Shown: positions 41,215-51,184, counted from the stretch's first letter. The stretch is DNA of 64,000 bases from Coriobacteriaceae bacterium (GCA_902362275.1 CABIWB010000001.1:202046-266045), one strand, 5' to 3'. Program-made: numbers and translations. The notes: generated from the letters alone by a model not told the origin.

Positions 41215-41403
41215 CGTTGCCCCGACGAGTACGTCGGATTCCCGGGACGGGCGGCATAGGGGTTAAGTTTGTCGCGAGTTCCGCACGCAAAGGAAAGCAC
41301 TTAATGTGCTTTCCGTCTTGCGCAGGACTGTAGAGCAGCAAACTTAACCCCTATGCCGCCCGTCCCGGGAATCCGCCCTCGCGCACAGGAGGGGATTCCT
41401 TTA
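41215..41403 (+). repeat. Giant foldback element B (after rpoC)
   Basis: Arms 41235-41271 and 41339-41375 are perfectly complementary over 37 bp. The 67-base core (41272-41338) is identical to that of element C. To the left is a hairpin CCGACG-AGTA-CGTCGG, shared with C. To the right, GGAATCC (41368-41374) can also pair with GGATTCC (41393-41399), followed by TTT: a terminator that competes with the long stem. Confidence 0.92.
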
Positions 41404-41406
41404 TGC

Positions 41407-41440
41407 CAATAAGGGACAAGTTTATTTTGGTCGGTTTTCC
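41407..41440 (-). repeat. Inverted partial copy of GGGACAG module 2
   Basis: The reverse complement reads AAAACCGACCAAAATAAACT then TGTCCCTTATTGGC, matching module 2 at 43193-43229. It adjoins the 3' end of element B. Confidence 0.7.
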
Positions 41441-41450
41441 TGCTTGAATT

Positions 41451-41479
41451 TGAAACATTTCGTCTGGCCAGAGCGTATC
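41451..41479 (+). promoter_or_regulatory. ECF-type promoter of the sigma factor operon
   Basis: TGAAAC at 41451-41456, a 17-base spacer and CGTATC at 41474-41479 match the ECF pattern TGAAAC-N16-CGTA. It lies 49 bases before the sigma factor start, as expected for autoregulation. Confidence 0.65.
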
Positions 41480-41527
41480 TATGGTGAGGACCTCATCAAG
41501 AATCAGTACCGTCACCGGGAGGTGATT

Positions 41528-42046
41528 ATGGAAGAGCAAACATTTAGACAGGCGGTCGAAGATTACCGAGATGTCGTGTTTCGAATCGCGTTGACGTATC
41601 TGCGCGATCGCGCCGATGCCGATGATGTTGCCCAAGATGTCTTTCTTAAGCTGCTCAAAAGCAATGCGCAATTTGAGAGTTGGGAGCATCTTCGCCGCTG
41701 GCTTATCCGGGTCACGATCAATGAATGCAAATCGCTCTTTCGAAAGCCATGGAGGCGTGTGGAGGATATTGAGAACCTGGCCGATTCGCTTTCGACGGCG
41801 CAGGAGGAGACCAAGGCGGTTCTGTCAGACGTTATGCGACTTCCGGAGCGATTCCGTGTTCCCATCGTGCTCTATTACTATCTGGGCTTTTCGACCTCAG
41901 AGATTGCCGAGTTACTGCATGTGCCAGCCGCGACCGTTCGAACGCGTTTAGCTCGCGGTCGATCGAAGCTCAAATTCATCCTAGAGGAGGGCGACCGTGA
42001 AATCCAATCAAATCAAGCAGGCCTTCGAGTCCATCCAAGCCGATAG
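41528..42046 (+). CDS. ECF RNA polymerase sigma factor
   Basis: 172-residue extracytoplasmic-function sigma factor. The start is at ATG 41528 (MEEQTFRQAVEDYRDVVFRIALTYLRDRADADDVAQDVFLKLLKS) behind CGGGAGGTG; the TTG-started extension upstream would run through the promoter. Sigma region 2 covers about residues 5-70, and region 4 covers about 105-160 (LPERFRVPIVLYYYLGFSTSEIAELLHVPAATVRTRLARGRSKLK). It overlaps the next gene by 50 bases, the usual sigma/anti-sigma arrangement, and is preceded by an ECF-like promoter, so it probably drives itself. Confidence 0.93.
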   Translation: MEEQTFRQAVEDYRDVVFRIALTYLRDRADADDVAQDVFLKLLKSNAQFESWEHLRRWLIRVTINECKSLFRKPWRRVEDIENLADSLSTAQEETKAVLSDVMRLPERFRVPIVLYYYLGFSTSEIAELLHVPAATVRTRLARGRSKLKFILEEGDREIQSNQAGLRVHPSR

Positions 42047-43073
42047 CAATCTTGCAGATCGCGTCCTTAATACTGCTGCGGGTGAGCCGCTTCATCGAAA
42101 GGGCCACGCGAAGCCTCTCTATGTTGCCGTAATCGGATGTCTTGCCGGAGTTTTGGCGACTGGAGGGGTCGCCTACGCCGTTGTCAATTCCAGATATTTT
42201 GCCTCAGCCTGGGGAAACCACGGCAACGGGGATTCCATTACCTGGACAAACGGCGGCTCATCGGGGACTAAGTATACCTACACCAGAGAGTTTGGTGATG
42301 GCATCGCGCCCCAAAGCCTGGAAGGCGCAGTCCAGGAGGTCAATCTGTCCGTCGAGGGTAACGGCTATACGCTTGATATCCATGAGATGGCTATTGACCA
42401 AAACGGCTGCGGAGCCGTGACGTTTACGTTGTCCAATCCAAATGGCGTTAACTACTACAAGCCGGCAGCAGAGACAGGCGAACTTGTTCTCTATGGTGAA
42501 GAAGAACAAGGCATCGGCACGCCCAGCATGAACTTCGGCGAGGAATGGGCTGATACACGCTGCACAATTGATAAGGACACATCAAGCGACACGGTCATTA
42601 ATGGCACGATGTACTTTGCCTCGTGGGATCGCGAGCGAGATTTGGGACATGCGGTCACCTGGAATATCTGCTGGACTGAGGGCGAAGGCGAGGATGCGAA
42701 GCCGTTCGAGGCATCGACACCCGAGTTTAGCGTTGGAGCGTACGTCGATACAAAGGAACTCCGCTCCGATGACTCGCCTCTCGAGATCAGCCCGTTTTCT
42801 ATCCAGACACACATCGATGATCTGGGCATTGACGCAGTCACGAAAAAGTTGACCGTTACCTACAAGGATGGATCGGAGCATATTATCGAAGATGATGCTG
42901 CGGGCGCGTACAATTTATATTTTTCGCTGACGCGCAATAGCGGAGAGAACATCTCGGTGCCGACAAAACTGATCAATGTCGATCAAGTGGTCTCGGTAAC
43001 CCTTGAGGGCACGAGGTACACATCAGCAGGAGAGACCGAAACGGAAGAGCCCTTTACTATCGTCTATTCGTAA
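41997..43073 (+). CDS. Membrane-anchored partner of the ECF sigma factor (probable anti-sigma factor)
   Basis: 358 residues starting at GTG 41997 behind GAGGAGGGCGACC, inside the sigma gene's end. A short cytosolic N-terminus (1-38, MKSNQIKQAFESIQADSNLADRVLNTA) resembles the small sigma-binding helices of DUF4179-type anti-sigma factors. One transmembrane helix follows (about 40-64), then a 290-residue extracytoplasmic part rich in beta-type sequence (DISPFSIQTHIDDLGIDAVTKKLTVTYKDGSEHIIED). It would hold the sigma factor at the membrane until an envelope signal arrives. Function is inferred from context and topology. Confidence 0.78.
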   Translation: MKSNQIKQAFESIQADSNLADRVLNTAAGEPLHRKGHAKPLYVAVIGCLAGVLATGGVAYAVVNSRYFASAWGNHGNGDSITWTNGGSSGTKYTYTREFGDGIAPQSLEGAVQEVNLSVEGNGYTLDIHEMAIDQNGCGAVTFTLSNPNGVNYYKPAAETGELVLYGEEEQGIGTPSMNFGEEWADTRCTIDKDTSSDTVINGTMYFASWDRERDLGHAVTWNICWTEGEGEDAKPFEASTPEFSVGAYVDTKELRSDDSPLEISPFSIQTHIDDLGIDAVTKKLTVTYKDGSEHIIEDDAAGAYNLYFSLTRNSGENISVPTKLINVDQVVSVTLEGTRYTSAGETETEEPFTIVYS

Positions 43074-43078
43074 GGTTT

Positions 43079-43116
43079 GAGGCCGCTTCCTACTAGGGGA
43101 AGCGGCCTCTTTTGCG
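43079..43116 (+). terminator. Terminator of the sigma operon
   Basis: GAGGCCGCTTCC pairs with GGAAGCGGCCTC around TACTAGG and is followed by TTTTGC. Confidence 0.9.
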
Positions 43117-43176
43117 TTAAATGGAAACGCCGCCGATTTCCATGCGACAGATGAGAGCAGATTACCGCTGGAGCGC

Positions 43177-43230
43177 GACGTTTCCCCAGATAAAACCGAC
43201 CAAAATAAACCTGTCCCTTTTTGGCAGGTA
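43177..43230. repeat. GGGACAG module 2 with linker, next to element C
   Basis: GACGTTTCCCCAGATAAAAC, then CGACCAAAATAAACCTGTCC and TTTTTGGCAGGT, the same linker and module as at 11073-11130 and 57561-57618. It ends where foldback element C begins. Confidence 0.75.
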
Positions 43231-43231
43231 G

Positions 43232-43419
43232 CGTTGTCCCGACGAGCACGTCGGATCCCCGGCCCGGGCGGCCCAGGTTTTAAGTTTGTCGCGAGTTCCG
43301 CACGCAAAGGAAAGCACTTAATGTGCTTTCCGTCTTGCGCAGGACTGTAGAGCAGCAAACTTAAAACCTGGGCCGCCCGGGCCGGGAATCCGCACACGCG
43401 CACAGAAGGGATTCCTTTT
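43232..43419 (+). repeat. Giant foldback element C (upstream of rpsL)
   Basis: Arms 43252-43288 and 43356-43392 are complementary over 36 of 37 positions. The 67-base core 43289-43355 is identical to element B. The arms differ from those of B at seven positions, nearly all compensated in the opposite arm. The alternative 3' terminator stem GGAATCC (43385-43391) with GGATTCC (43409-43415), then TTTT, is perfect, while the long stem has its only mismatch exactly here. Confidence 0.92.
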
Positions 43420-43451
43420 GTGTAGGCTTTGCGGAAATGTGCCTATTTTGG

Positions 43452-43473
43452 GATACGCCCGGCGGCGTGGTCT
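43452..43473 (+). promoter_or_regulatory. GATAC-GCCCGG motif upstream of rpsL promoter
   Basis: GGATACGCCCGGCGGCGTG, a copy of the motif at 2671-2696 with a degenerate right half (GTGGTCT). It ends three bases before the -35 box of the rpsL promoter. Confidence 0.5.
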
Positions 43474-43475
43474 GT

Positions 43476-43504
43476 TGACGGCACAGCTAACGCCACGTAT
43501 CCTA
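43476..43504 (+). promoter_or_regulatory. Promoter of the rpsL-rpsG-fusA-rpsJ operon
   Basis: TTGACG at 43476-43481, a 17-base spacer and TATCCT at 43499-43504. Confidence 0.75.
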
Positions 43505-43596
43505 TCGAACTGCGTGTTTCGTAGGGGGATGCTGACCCCTCGATTCAAGCCGTTGCACTTTACAGAAAGCTGGAATCATTCGAGAAGGAGTACGCT

Positions 43597-43974
43597 TTGC
43601 CTACTATTAACCAGCTGGTTCGCCAGGGCCGTCGTTCCGTGCCCAAGAAGTCTAAGAACGCTGCTCTGCAGCACAACTCCCAGAAGCGCGGCGTGTGCAC
43701 CCGCGTCTTCACCACGAGCCCCAAGAAGCCGAACTCGGCTCTTCGTAAGGTTGCCCGTGTTCGCCTTGTCAACGGCATCGAAGTTACCGCTTACATCCCG
43801 GGTGAGGGCCACAACCTGCAGGAGCACTCCATCGTGCTCGTCCGCGGCGGTCGTGTCCGTGACCTCCCTGGTGTCCGTTATCACGTCATCCGTGGCGCCT
43901 ACGACGCTGCTCCGGTCCAGAACCGTATGCAGGCCCGTTCCAAGTACGGTGCTAAGCGCCCCAAGGCCAAATAA
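43597..43974 (+). CDS. rpsL: 30S ribosomal protein S12
   Basis: uS12 of the decoding centre, 125 residues, starting at TTG behind [23 protein letters not shown] is the family N-terminus. [19 protein letters not shown] has Lys at the streptomycin-relevant position, and [16 protein letters not shown] follows with Lys/Arg-rich ends. The sequence therefore looks streptomycin-sensitive. First gene of the str operon. Confidence 0.98.
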   Translation: MPTINQLVRQGRRSVPKKSKNAALQHNSQKRGVCTRVFTTSPKKPNSALRKVARVRLVNGIEVTAYIPGEGHNLQEHSIVLVRGGRVRDLPGVRYHVIRGAYDAAPVQNRMQARSKYGAKRPKAK

Positions 43975-44047
43975 GCCAGATAACGTTTTGATACTTTCGC
44001 CGTGTGCCGCCTAAGCGCCGCACGGTAGACACTTAAGGAGATTTCAC

Positions 44048-44521
44048 ATGCCGCGTCGTGCAGCAGCTAATCGTCGTGAGGTTCAGCCTGACGCCGTTTA
44101 CAACAACCGCCTGGTGACTCAGCTCATCAACAAGGTCCTTCTTGACGGCAAGAAGGCCACCGCTGAGCGCATCGTCTACACCGCTTTCGAGATCGTTGCC
44201 GAGAAGTCCGAGGGCGGCGACGCTCTCGCTACCTTCAAGAAGGCTATGGACAACGTCAAGCCCACGCTCGAGGTTAAGCCCAAGCGTGTCGGTGGCGCTA
44301 CCTATCAGGTCCCGATGGAGGTCAACTCCCGTCGTTCCACCGCTCTGGGTATCCGCTGGATCGTCAACTTCTCCCGCGCTCGCAAGGAGAAGACCATGGC
44401 CGAGCGTCTCGCCAACGAGATCCTCGACGCTTCCAACGGCCTGGGCGCTTCCGTCAAGAAGCGTGAGGACGTCTTCAAGATGGCCGAGGCCAACCGCGCG
44501 TTCTCTCACTATCGTTGGTAA
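44048..44521 (+). CDS. rpsG: 30S ribosomal protein S7
   Basis: uS7, 157 residues, a primary 16S rRNA binder of the small-subunit head. [44 protein letters not shown] is typical, as are [26 protein letters not shown] and the C-terminal [24 protein letters not shown] precedes the ATG. Confidence 0.98.
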   Translation: MPRRAAANRREVQPDAVYNNRLVTQLINKVLLDGKKATAERIVYTAFEIVAEKSEGGDALATFKKAMDNVKPTLEVKPKRVGGATYQVPMEVNSRRSTALGIRWIVNFSRARKEKTMAERLANEILDASNGLGASVKKREDVFKMAEANRAFSHYRW

Positions 44522-44540
44522 GTTAAGGTAAGGAACTAAC

Positions 44541-46640
<2,100 letters not shown>

Positions 46641-46700
46641 GTTCGAGCTCCCTGTTACGTAATCCGCGAGAACATCTCTCGCACTCTTTGGAGGTTTAAG

Positions 46701-47009
46701 TTGGCTACCCAGAAGATCCGCATTCGCCTCAAGGGCTATGATCACGAGGTCGTCGATCAGTCCGCGAAGCTCATCGTCGAGACCGCTCAGAAGACCGGTG
46801 CTCGCGTTTCCGGTCCTGTCCCCCTGCCCACCGAGCGTAACCTGTACACGGTTATCCGCTCGCCGCACGTGAACAAGGACTCCCGTGAGCAGTTCGAGAT
46901 GCGCACCCACAAGCGCCTCATCGACATCCTCGACCCCACTTCGGGCACCGTTGATTCGCTCATGCGTCTCGACCTTCCCGCTGGCGTCGATATCGACATC
47001 AAGCTCTAA
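46701..47009 (+). CDS. rpsJ: 30S ribosomal protein S10
   Basis: uS10/NusE, 102 residues, a ribosomal protein and antitermination factor. It starts at TTG behind TTGGAGG ([45 protein letters not shown]). It ends the str-type operon and is closed by a terminator, so it is cut off from rplC, its usual neighbour, by 2.4 kb. Confidence 0.98.
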   Translation: MATQKIRIRLKGYDHEVVDQSAKLIVETAQKTGARVSGPVPLPTERNLYTVIRSPHVNKDSREQFEMRTHKRLIDILDPTSGTVDSLMRLDLPAGVDIDIKL

Positions 47010-47036
47010 GTTTTTTGCTCGATAGTGCGATTTGCA

Positions 47037-47070
47037 AGGCCGCAGCCCTAAGGGTTGCGGCCTTTTTTGT
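47037..47070 (+). terminator. Terminator of the str/rpsJ operon
   Basis: GGCCGCAGCCC pairs with GGGTTGCGGCC around TAA and is followed by TTTTTT. Confidence 0.9.
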
Positions 47071-47149
47071 ATCGATGGGGTAAAGGGTCTACACTACTGA
47101 GTTATTCGAAAAACGGGTGTATGAGTAAAACTGTTGGGGGCAGATATAG

Positions 47150-48304
47150 ATGGTCGAGTGGATCGTTCGTCGTGCGCAGGGCGATCGTGCGCGCGTGGGC
47201 ACGTTGACGGGTGTGGTGTGTATTCTCGCCAATGTGGCACTATGTGCTGCGAAGGGCGCAATTGGTGTGGTTTCGGGATCGGTTTCGATCGTGGCGGATG
47301 CCATGAACAACCTGTCCGATGCCAGCTCGAATATCGTGAGCGTGCTGGGTTTTAAGCTGGCGAGCAAGCCGGCCGACCCCGAGCATCCTTACGGCCACGG
47401 TCGCTACGAGTATCTCTCGGGTCTGGTCGTGGCGGCGCTCGTGCTGCTTATTGGCGTCGAGCTGGTGAAGTCGTCGGTGGAGCGAATTATCAACCCCGAA
47501 CCTGTCGAGTTTTCGCTTGCCCTTGTGGCGGTTCTAGTGCTTTCGATGGTCGTAAAGCTCTGGATGGCGGCCCTCAACCAAAAGCTCGGCGATCGCATTG
47601 AGTCCGAGACGCTGCATGCGACCGCGCAGGATTCCAAGAACGATGTCCTTGCCACAGGCGCCGTGTTAGCGTGCGCAATTGTTTCGCAGGTGACGCACAC
47701 CAATCTTGATGCCTGGGTTGGACTTGCCGTTGGCGCCTATATTGGCTGGAGCGGTTTTGAACTCATCCAGGATACGGTGAGCCCGCTTTTGGGCCAGGCG
47801 CCCGATCCTAAGCTGGTCAAGCACATTCGAGACAAGATCATGAGCTATCCCGGCGTTTTGGGCGTTCACGATTTGATGGTTCACGACTACGGCCCGGGCA
47901 GGAAGTTTGCAAGTGCGCACGCCGAGATGGCGGCCGAGGCCAGCCCGCTGGAAAGTCACGACACGCTCGACAATATTGAGCAGTCGTTTAGGGACGAGGA
48001 CGGCATGATCGTCACGCTCCATTACGATCCCATCGTGACCGACGATTCAAAGGTGGCGAGCATGCGCCTGCGCATCAACGCTATGGCGCAAGAGGTCGAT
48101 AGCCGCCTCTCGATCCACGACCTACGCTGTGTTCCGGGCCCCACGCATACCAACGTGATCTTTGACTGCGTACGTCCCTCGGATTTGGCGATGAGCGCCG
48201 AGGACCTGAAGCGCGCGCTGGCGAAACGGGTCGAATCGGAATATCCCAAGTCGGTCGCCAAGATCACGATCGACGAAGACTACGTAGGCCATGCCCACGA
48301 GTAG
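47150..48304 (+). CDS. Cation diffusion facilitator (metal efflux)
   Basis: 384-residue CDF exporter for divalent metals such as Zn, Mn or Fe. About six helices in residues 15-215 include the family motif SIVADAMNNLSDASSNIVSVLGFKLASKPADPEHPYGHGRYEYLSGL. A second metal motif is HATAQDSKNDVLAT. The cytosolic C-terminal domain (215-384) has the ferredoxin-like region LGVHDLMVHDYGPGRKFASAHAEM plus an extra C-terminal stretch, making it longer than typical CDFs of about 300. Metal specificity is unknown. Confidence 0.92.
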   Translation: MVEWIVRRAQGDRARVGTLTGVVCILANVALCAAKGAIGVVSGSVSIVADAMNNLSDASSNIVSVLGFKLASKPADPEHPYGHGRYEYLSGLVVAALVLLIGVELVKSSVERIINPEPVEFSLALVAVLVLSMVVKLWMAALNQKLGDRIESETLHATAQDSKNDVLATGAVLACAIVSQVTHTNLDAWVGLAVGAYIGWSGFELIQDTVSPLLGQAPDPKLVKHIRDKIMSYPGVLGVHDLMVHDYGPGRKFASAHAEMAAEASPLESHDTLDNIEQSFRDEDGMIVTLHYDPIVTDDSKVASMRLRINAMAQEVDSRLSIHDLRCVPGPTHTNVIFDCVRPSDLAMSAEDLKRALAKRVESEYPKSVAKITIDEDYVGHAHE

Positions 48305-48343
48305 GGCTGTGCCAGCAAAGCAAGTTATACAGAAGGGGAGAGC

Positions 48344-48964
48344 ATGAAGCGCCTATATCTACTCCGCCACGGTCAGACGGAATTCAACGTTAAAAAGCTC
48401 GTCCAGGGCCGCTGCGATTCTCCGTTGACCGATCTGGGCCGCAAGCAAGCGGGAATGGCAGCCGCATGGCTCAAGGACCACGGCGTCGTTCCGGACAAAG
48501 TGGTCTCTTCGCCCCTAGGCCGAGCCATGGACACAGCTCAGCTCGTCGCATGCGAGCTCCTCGGCTCGGACGCAGCACTTGAGCCCTGCGAAGGCATCAT
48601 CGAGCGCTGCTACGGCACCTTCGAAGAAGGCCCCCACGATGCCCTTCCTACCGACGTCTGGGACCCCGGCGAGGACTTAGTCCCCTTCGGAGGAGAGGGA
48701 AGCCAGACGCTGCAGGAGCGCATGGTAGGCACCCTCACCAATCTCATGGGCGCCGAGGGCATCGAAACCCTCCTAGCAGTAAGCCACGGCAGCGCCAGCC
48801 GCCAATTCATCAAGGCTGCAGCCCCAGAGGACTTCGAGCTCCCAACAAAACTCCCCAACTGCGCCATCATGATCTTTGATTTTGACGATGCGCGAGAAGA
48901 GGACGATACGCTCCAATGCAAGTTCACCTTGCAGCAAATTGTGGATCCCCAGCAAAGTCATTAG
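48344..48964 (+). CDS. Histidine phosphatase (phosphoglycerate-mutase-like)
   Basis: 206-residue enzyme of the histidine phosphatase superfamily. The catalytic RHG motif is at residues 8-10 (LYLLRHGQTEFNVKKLVQGRCDSPLTDLG), with the second His in AVSHGSASRQF near 152. Such proteins are cofactor-dependent mutases or broad phosphatases; the substrate is unknown. AGAAGGGGAG precedes the ATG. From about 48470 to the end, codons shift to CTA, GTA, GCA, CCA and CGA, and G is avoided on the coding strand, as in the last part of the aminotransferase at 29014-30144. Foldback element D follows within 36 bases. Confidence 0.9.
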   Translation: MKRLYLLRHGQTEFNVKKLVQGRCDSPLTDLGRKQAGMAAAWLKDHGVVPDKVVSSPLGRAMDTAQLVACELLGSDAALEPCEGIIERCYGTFEEGPHDALPTDVWDPGEDLVPFGGEGSQTLQERMVGTLTNLMGAEGIETLLAVSHGSASRQFIKAAAPEDFELPTKLPNCAIMIFDFDDAREEDDTLQCKFTLQQIVDPQQSH

Positions 48965-48999
48965 CCTGAGCGAGCAAGGTTTAGCAGACATCAACGTGG

Positions 49000-49164
49000 C
49001 GTTCCCAGTGTGCGGCGGAGGGGGCGGGCCTGAGACATATTAAGGTTGTCGCGAGTTCCGCACGAACAGGAGAGCACTTAATGTGCTCTCCGTCGTGAGC
49101 AGGACTGTAGAGCAGCAACCTTAATATGTCTCAGGCCCGCCCCCTCCGCCGCACACTGGGAACG
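49000..49164 (+). repeat. Giant foldback element D (upstream of rplC)
   Basis: Arms 49000-49048 and 49116-49164 are perfectly complementary over 49 bp. The 67-base core (49049-49115) has the same length as in B and C. It carries a compensated change in the central stem (GGAGAGCAC with GTGCTCTCC instead of GGAAAGCAC with GTGCTTTCC) and in the stem below it (CACGA with TCGTG). The arms share only the innermost bases (TTAAGGTTG) with B and C. Confidence 0.92.
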
Positions 49165-49215
49165 TGCCATGCACTTTACCTGCGTAAACAATGTGAGTGA
49201 AATATGAATCTCGAT

Positions 49216-49240
49216 GGATACGCCCGCAGCCGTGTATACT
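49216..49240 (+). promoter_or_regulatory. GGATAC-N12-GTATAC motif / promoter of the S10 operon
   Basis: GGATAC, spacer GCCCGCAGCCGT and GTATACT. The TATACT (49235-49240) is a good -10 box without a recognisable -35 box. Same motif family as 2671-2696, 43452-43473 and 51081-51110. Confidence 0.55.
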
Positions 49241-49289
49241 AAACAACTGTGTGTAACCAGGGGAGTATTCTGGCTGGACAAAATGCCTG

Positions 49290-49410
49290 CTTAATAGGGT
49301 TGTCAGGTAGTCCGGGCGAAATACAAGGCTGGGGAGCACGTCGTGTAAGTAGTGGTCCTCTAGGGGCGTACGCTCGGTGGCGTACGCATTGTCCCAAGAC
49401 CACGCGAGAG
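49290..49410 (+). promoter_or_regulatory. Structured leader of the rplC operon
   Basis: GTGGTC (49352-49357) pairs with GACCAC (49398-49403), and inside it GCGTACGC (49366-49373) pairs with GCGTACGC (49380-49387) around TCGGTG. The roughly 180-base untranslated leader has no gene and could be an autoregulatory site for a ribosomal protein such as L4. Confidence 0.5.
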
Positions 49411-49423
49411 TTGGGATCATATC

Positions 49424-50044
49424 TTGATCAGCATGATTCTCGGCCGCAAGATTGGCATGACCCAGGTTTGGGACGAGGACGATAACGTCGTTCCCGTCAC
49501 GGTCATCCAGGCTGGCCCCTGCGCTGTCTCGCAGGTTAAAACTCAGGCAACCGACGGCTATGACGCCGTCCAGATCGGTTTCGGCGACATCAAGGCCAAG
49601 AACGTGAACAAGCCCATGGCTGGTCACTTCGCCAAGGCTGGCGTCGAGCCTGTCCGCTTCCTTCGTGAGGTCCGCGTCGAGAACGGCGAGGAGCACAAGG
49701 TCGGCGAGGTCGTTACCGTCGCTGATTTCGCTGATGTCGAGAAGGTCGACGTCATCGGTACCTCCAAGGGTAAGGGCTTCCAGGGTCGCATCAAGCGCTG
49801 GGGTCAGCGCCGCGGTCCTATGACGCATGGTTCTCACTTCCAGCGTCACCCCGGTTCTATCGGTCAGTGCGCCTATCCTGCGCGCGTCCTCAAGGGCGTC
49901 AAGATGGCCGGTCACATGGGTAACGAGCGCGTTACCGTCAAGAACCTTTCCGTTGTCCGCATCGATGCCGAGCAGAACCTCATCTTGGTCAAGGGCGCTG
50001 TCCCGGGTGCCAAGAATGGTCTCGTCGCCATCCGTATGGCCTAA
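49424..50044 (+). CDS. rplC: 50S ribosomal protein L3
   Basis: uL3, 206 residues, near the peptidyl transferase centre. The TTG at 49424 gives [28 protein letters not shown], matching the usual length before LGRKIGMTQ, with GAGAGTTGGGA seven bases upstream. An ATG at 49433 is an alternative. [26 protein letters not shown] is diagnostic. First gene of the S10-type operon here; rpsJ lies 2.4 kb upstream in a separate unit. Confidence 0.97.
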   Translation: MISMILGRKIGMTQVWDEDDNVVPVTVIQAGPCAVSQVKTQATDGYDAVQIGFGDIKAKNVNKPMAGHFAKAGVEPVRFLREVRVENGEEHKVGEVVTVADFADVEKVDVIGTSKGKGFQGRIKRWGQRRGPMTHGSHFQRHPGSIGQCAYPARVLKGVKMAGHMGNERVTVKNLSVVRIDAEQNLILVKGAVPGAKNGLVAIRMA

Positions 50045-50090
50045 GGGCCCAGCCCATTTAGCCCAGCGTCATACCAAGGAGAACACTTAA

Positions 50091-50717
50091 ATGGCAAAGT
50101 TTGAAGTAAAGAACAGCGAGGGCAAGAAGGTCGCCGAGGCCGAGCTCGCCGCTGAGGTGTACGGCATCGAGCCGAACATCCACGTTATGCACCACATCGT
50201 CAAGTGCCAGATGGCCTCTTGGCGTCAGGGCACCCAGTCCGCTAAGGGCCGCTCTGAGGTTTCCGGTGGCGGCAAGAAGCCTTGGCGTCAGAAGGGCACC
50301 GGCCGTGCCCGCCAGGGTTCCATCCGTGCTGCCCAGTGGCGTCACGGTGGCGTCGTCTTCGCCCCCAAGCCCCGTTCCTACGCTAAGCGTATGAACAACA
50401 AGGAGGTCAAGCTGGCTATGCGCTCCGCGCTGTCCGCCAAGCTGGCCGATGGCGAGCTCGTGCTCGTCGACGACTACGGCTTCGAGAAGCCTTCCACCAA
50501 GGCTGCTGTCGCCATGCTCAAGGCTCTCGGCCTTGAGGGCAAGCGTCTGACCATCATCGTTCGCGATGAGGACGTCAACGCCTACCTGTCGTTCCGCAAC
50601 ATTCCCAAGACGTTCATCATCACTGCCGACGAGGCCAACACCTACGATCTCGTCAACAACAACGCCGTGCTGATGCCCGCCGACATCGCCGCTCACTTCG
50701 GGGAGGTGCTTGCATAA
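50091..50717 (+). CDS. rplD: 50S ribosomal protein L4
   Basis: uL4, 208 residues, lining the peptide exit tunnel. The loop GGGKKPWRQKGTGRARQGSIRAAQWRHGGVVFAPKPRSY is characteristic. In many bacteria L4 also represses its own operon through the leader. CAAGGAG precedes the ATG, and the stop codon is followed directly by the rplW start. Confidence 0.98.
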   Translation: MAKFEVKNSEGKKVAEAELAAEVYGIEPNIHVMHHIVKCQMASWRQGTQSAKGRSEVSGGGKKPWRQKGTGRARQGSIRAAQWRHGGVVFAPKPRSYAKRMNNKEVKLAMRSALSAKLADGELVLVDDYGFEKPSTKAAVAMLKALGLEGKRLTIIVRDEDVNAYLSFRNIPKTFIITADEANTYDLVNNNAVLMPADIAAHFGEVLA

Positions 50718-51005
50718 ATGACCGCCCACGAGATCATCATCCGTCCGATCGTGTCCGAGCGTTCCTTCTCCGGCATGGAGCTGAACAAGTACACGTTCGA
50801 GGTCGCCAAGGATGCTAACAAGTATCAGATCAAGGATGCTGTCGAGGAGATCTTCGGCGTCAAGGTTGTTCGCGTGAACACCCTGACGGTTAAGCCCAAG
50901 ACCAAGCGCGTGCGTTATGTCGCCGGAAAGACCCGTTCTTGGAAGAAGGCCATCGTCACGCTGGCCGAGGGCGACACCATCGAGGTCTTTGGCAACCAGG
51001 CCTAA
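50718..51005 (+). CDS. rplW: 50S ribosomal protein L23
   Basis: uL23, 95 residues, at the tunnel exit where chaperones and SRP dock. MTAHEIIIRPIVSERSFSGMELNKYTFEVAKDANKYQIKDAVEEIFGVKVVRVNTL is typical. It starts on the base after the rplD stop and takes its ribosome site from within rplD (GGGGAGGTG). Confidence 0.98.
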   Translation: MTAHEIIIRPIVSERSFSGMELNKYTFEVAKDANKYQIKDAVEEIFGVKVVRVNTLTVKPKTKRVRYVAGKTRSWKKAIVTLAEGDTIEVFGNQA

Positions 51006-51022
51006 GACTCGCTGCTGTTGAG

Positions 51023-51059
51023 TGAGCTCATGCCTCCCAAATAGGGGAGGCGGGAGCTC
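51023..51059 (+). promoter_or_regulatory. Hairpin between rplW and rplB
   Basis: GAGCTCATGCCTCCC pairs with GGGGAGGCGGGAGCTC around AAATA. No T tract follows. It precedes the internal motif at 51081 and may mark a processing or attenuation point inside the operon. Confidence 0.45.
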
Positions 51060-51080
51060 AAGGTTTTGGGCGTATAAAAT

Positions 51081-51110
51081 GGACACGCCCGGAACCGTGT
51101 ATATGTCCGG
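51081..51110 (+). promoter_or_regulatory. GGACAC-N12-GTATAT motif upstream of rplB
   Basis: GGACAC, spacer GCCCGGAACCGT, then GTATATGTCC; the outer GGACA/TGTCC halves form an inverted repeat. Fourth copy of the translation-gene motif. A TATAAAAT stretch at about 51072-51079 could be a -10 box of an internal promoter. Confidence 0.5.
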
Positions 51111-51184
51111 TGTCATCGCACCCGAGGCAGAACCTCGAATCCCTGTCTGCGATGGCTAACGGATTCCTATTGAAAGGGATTGTA

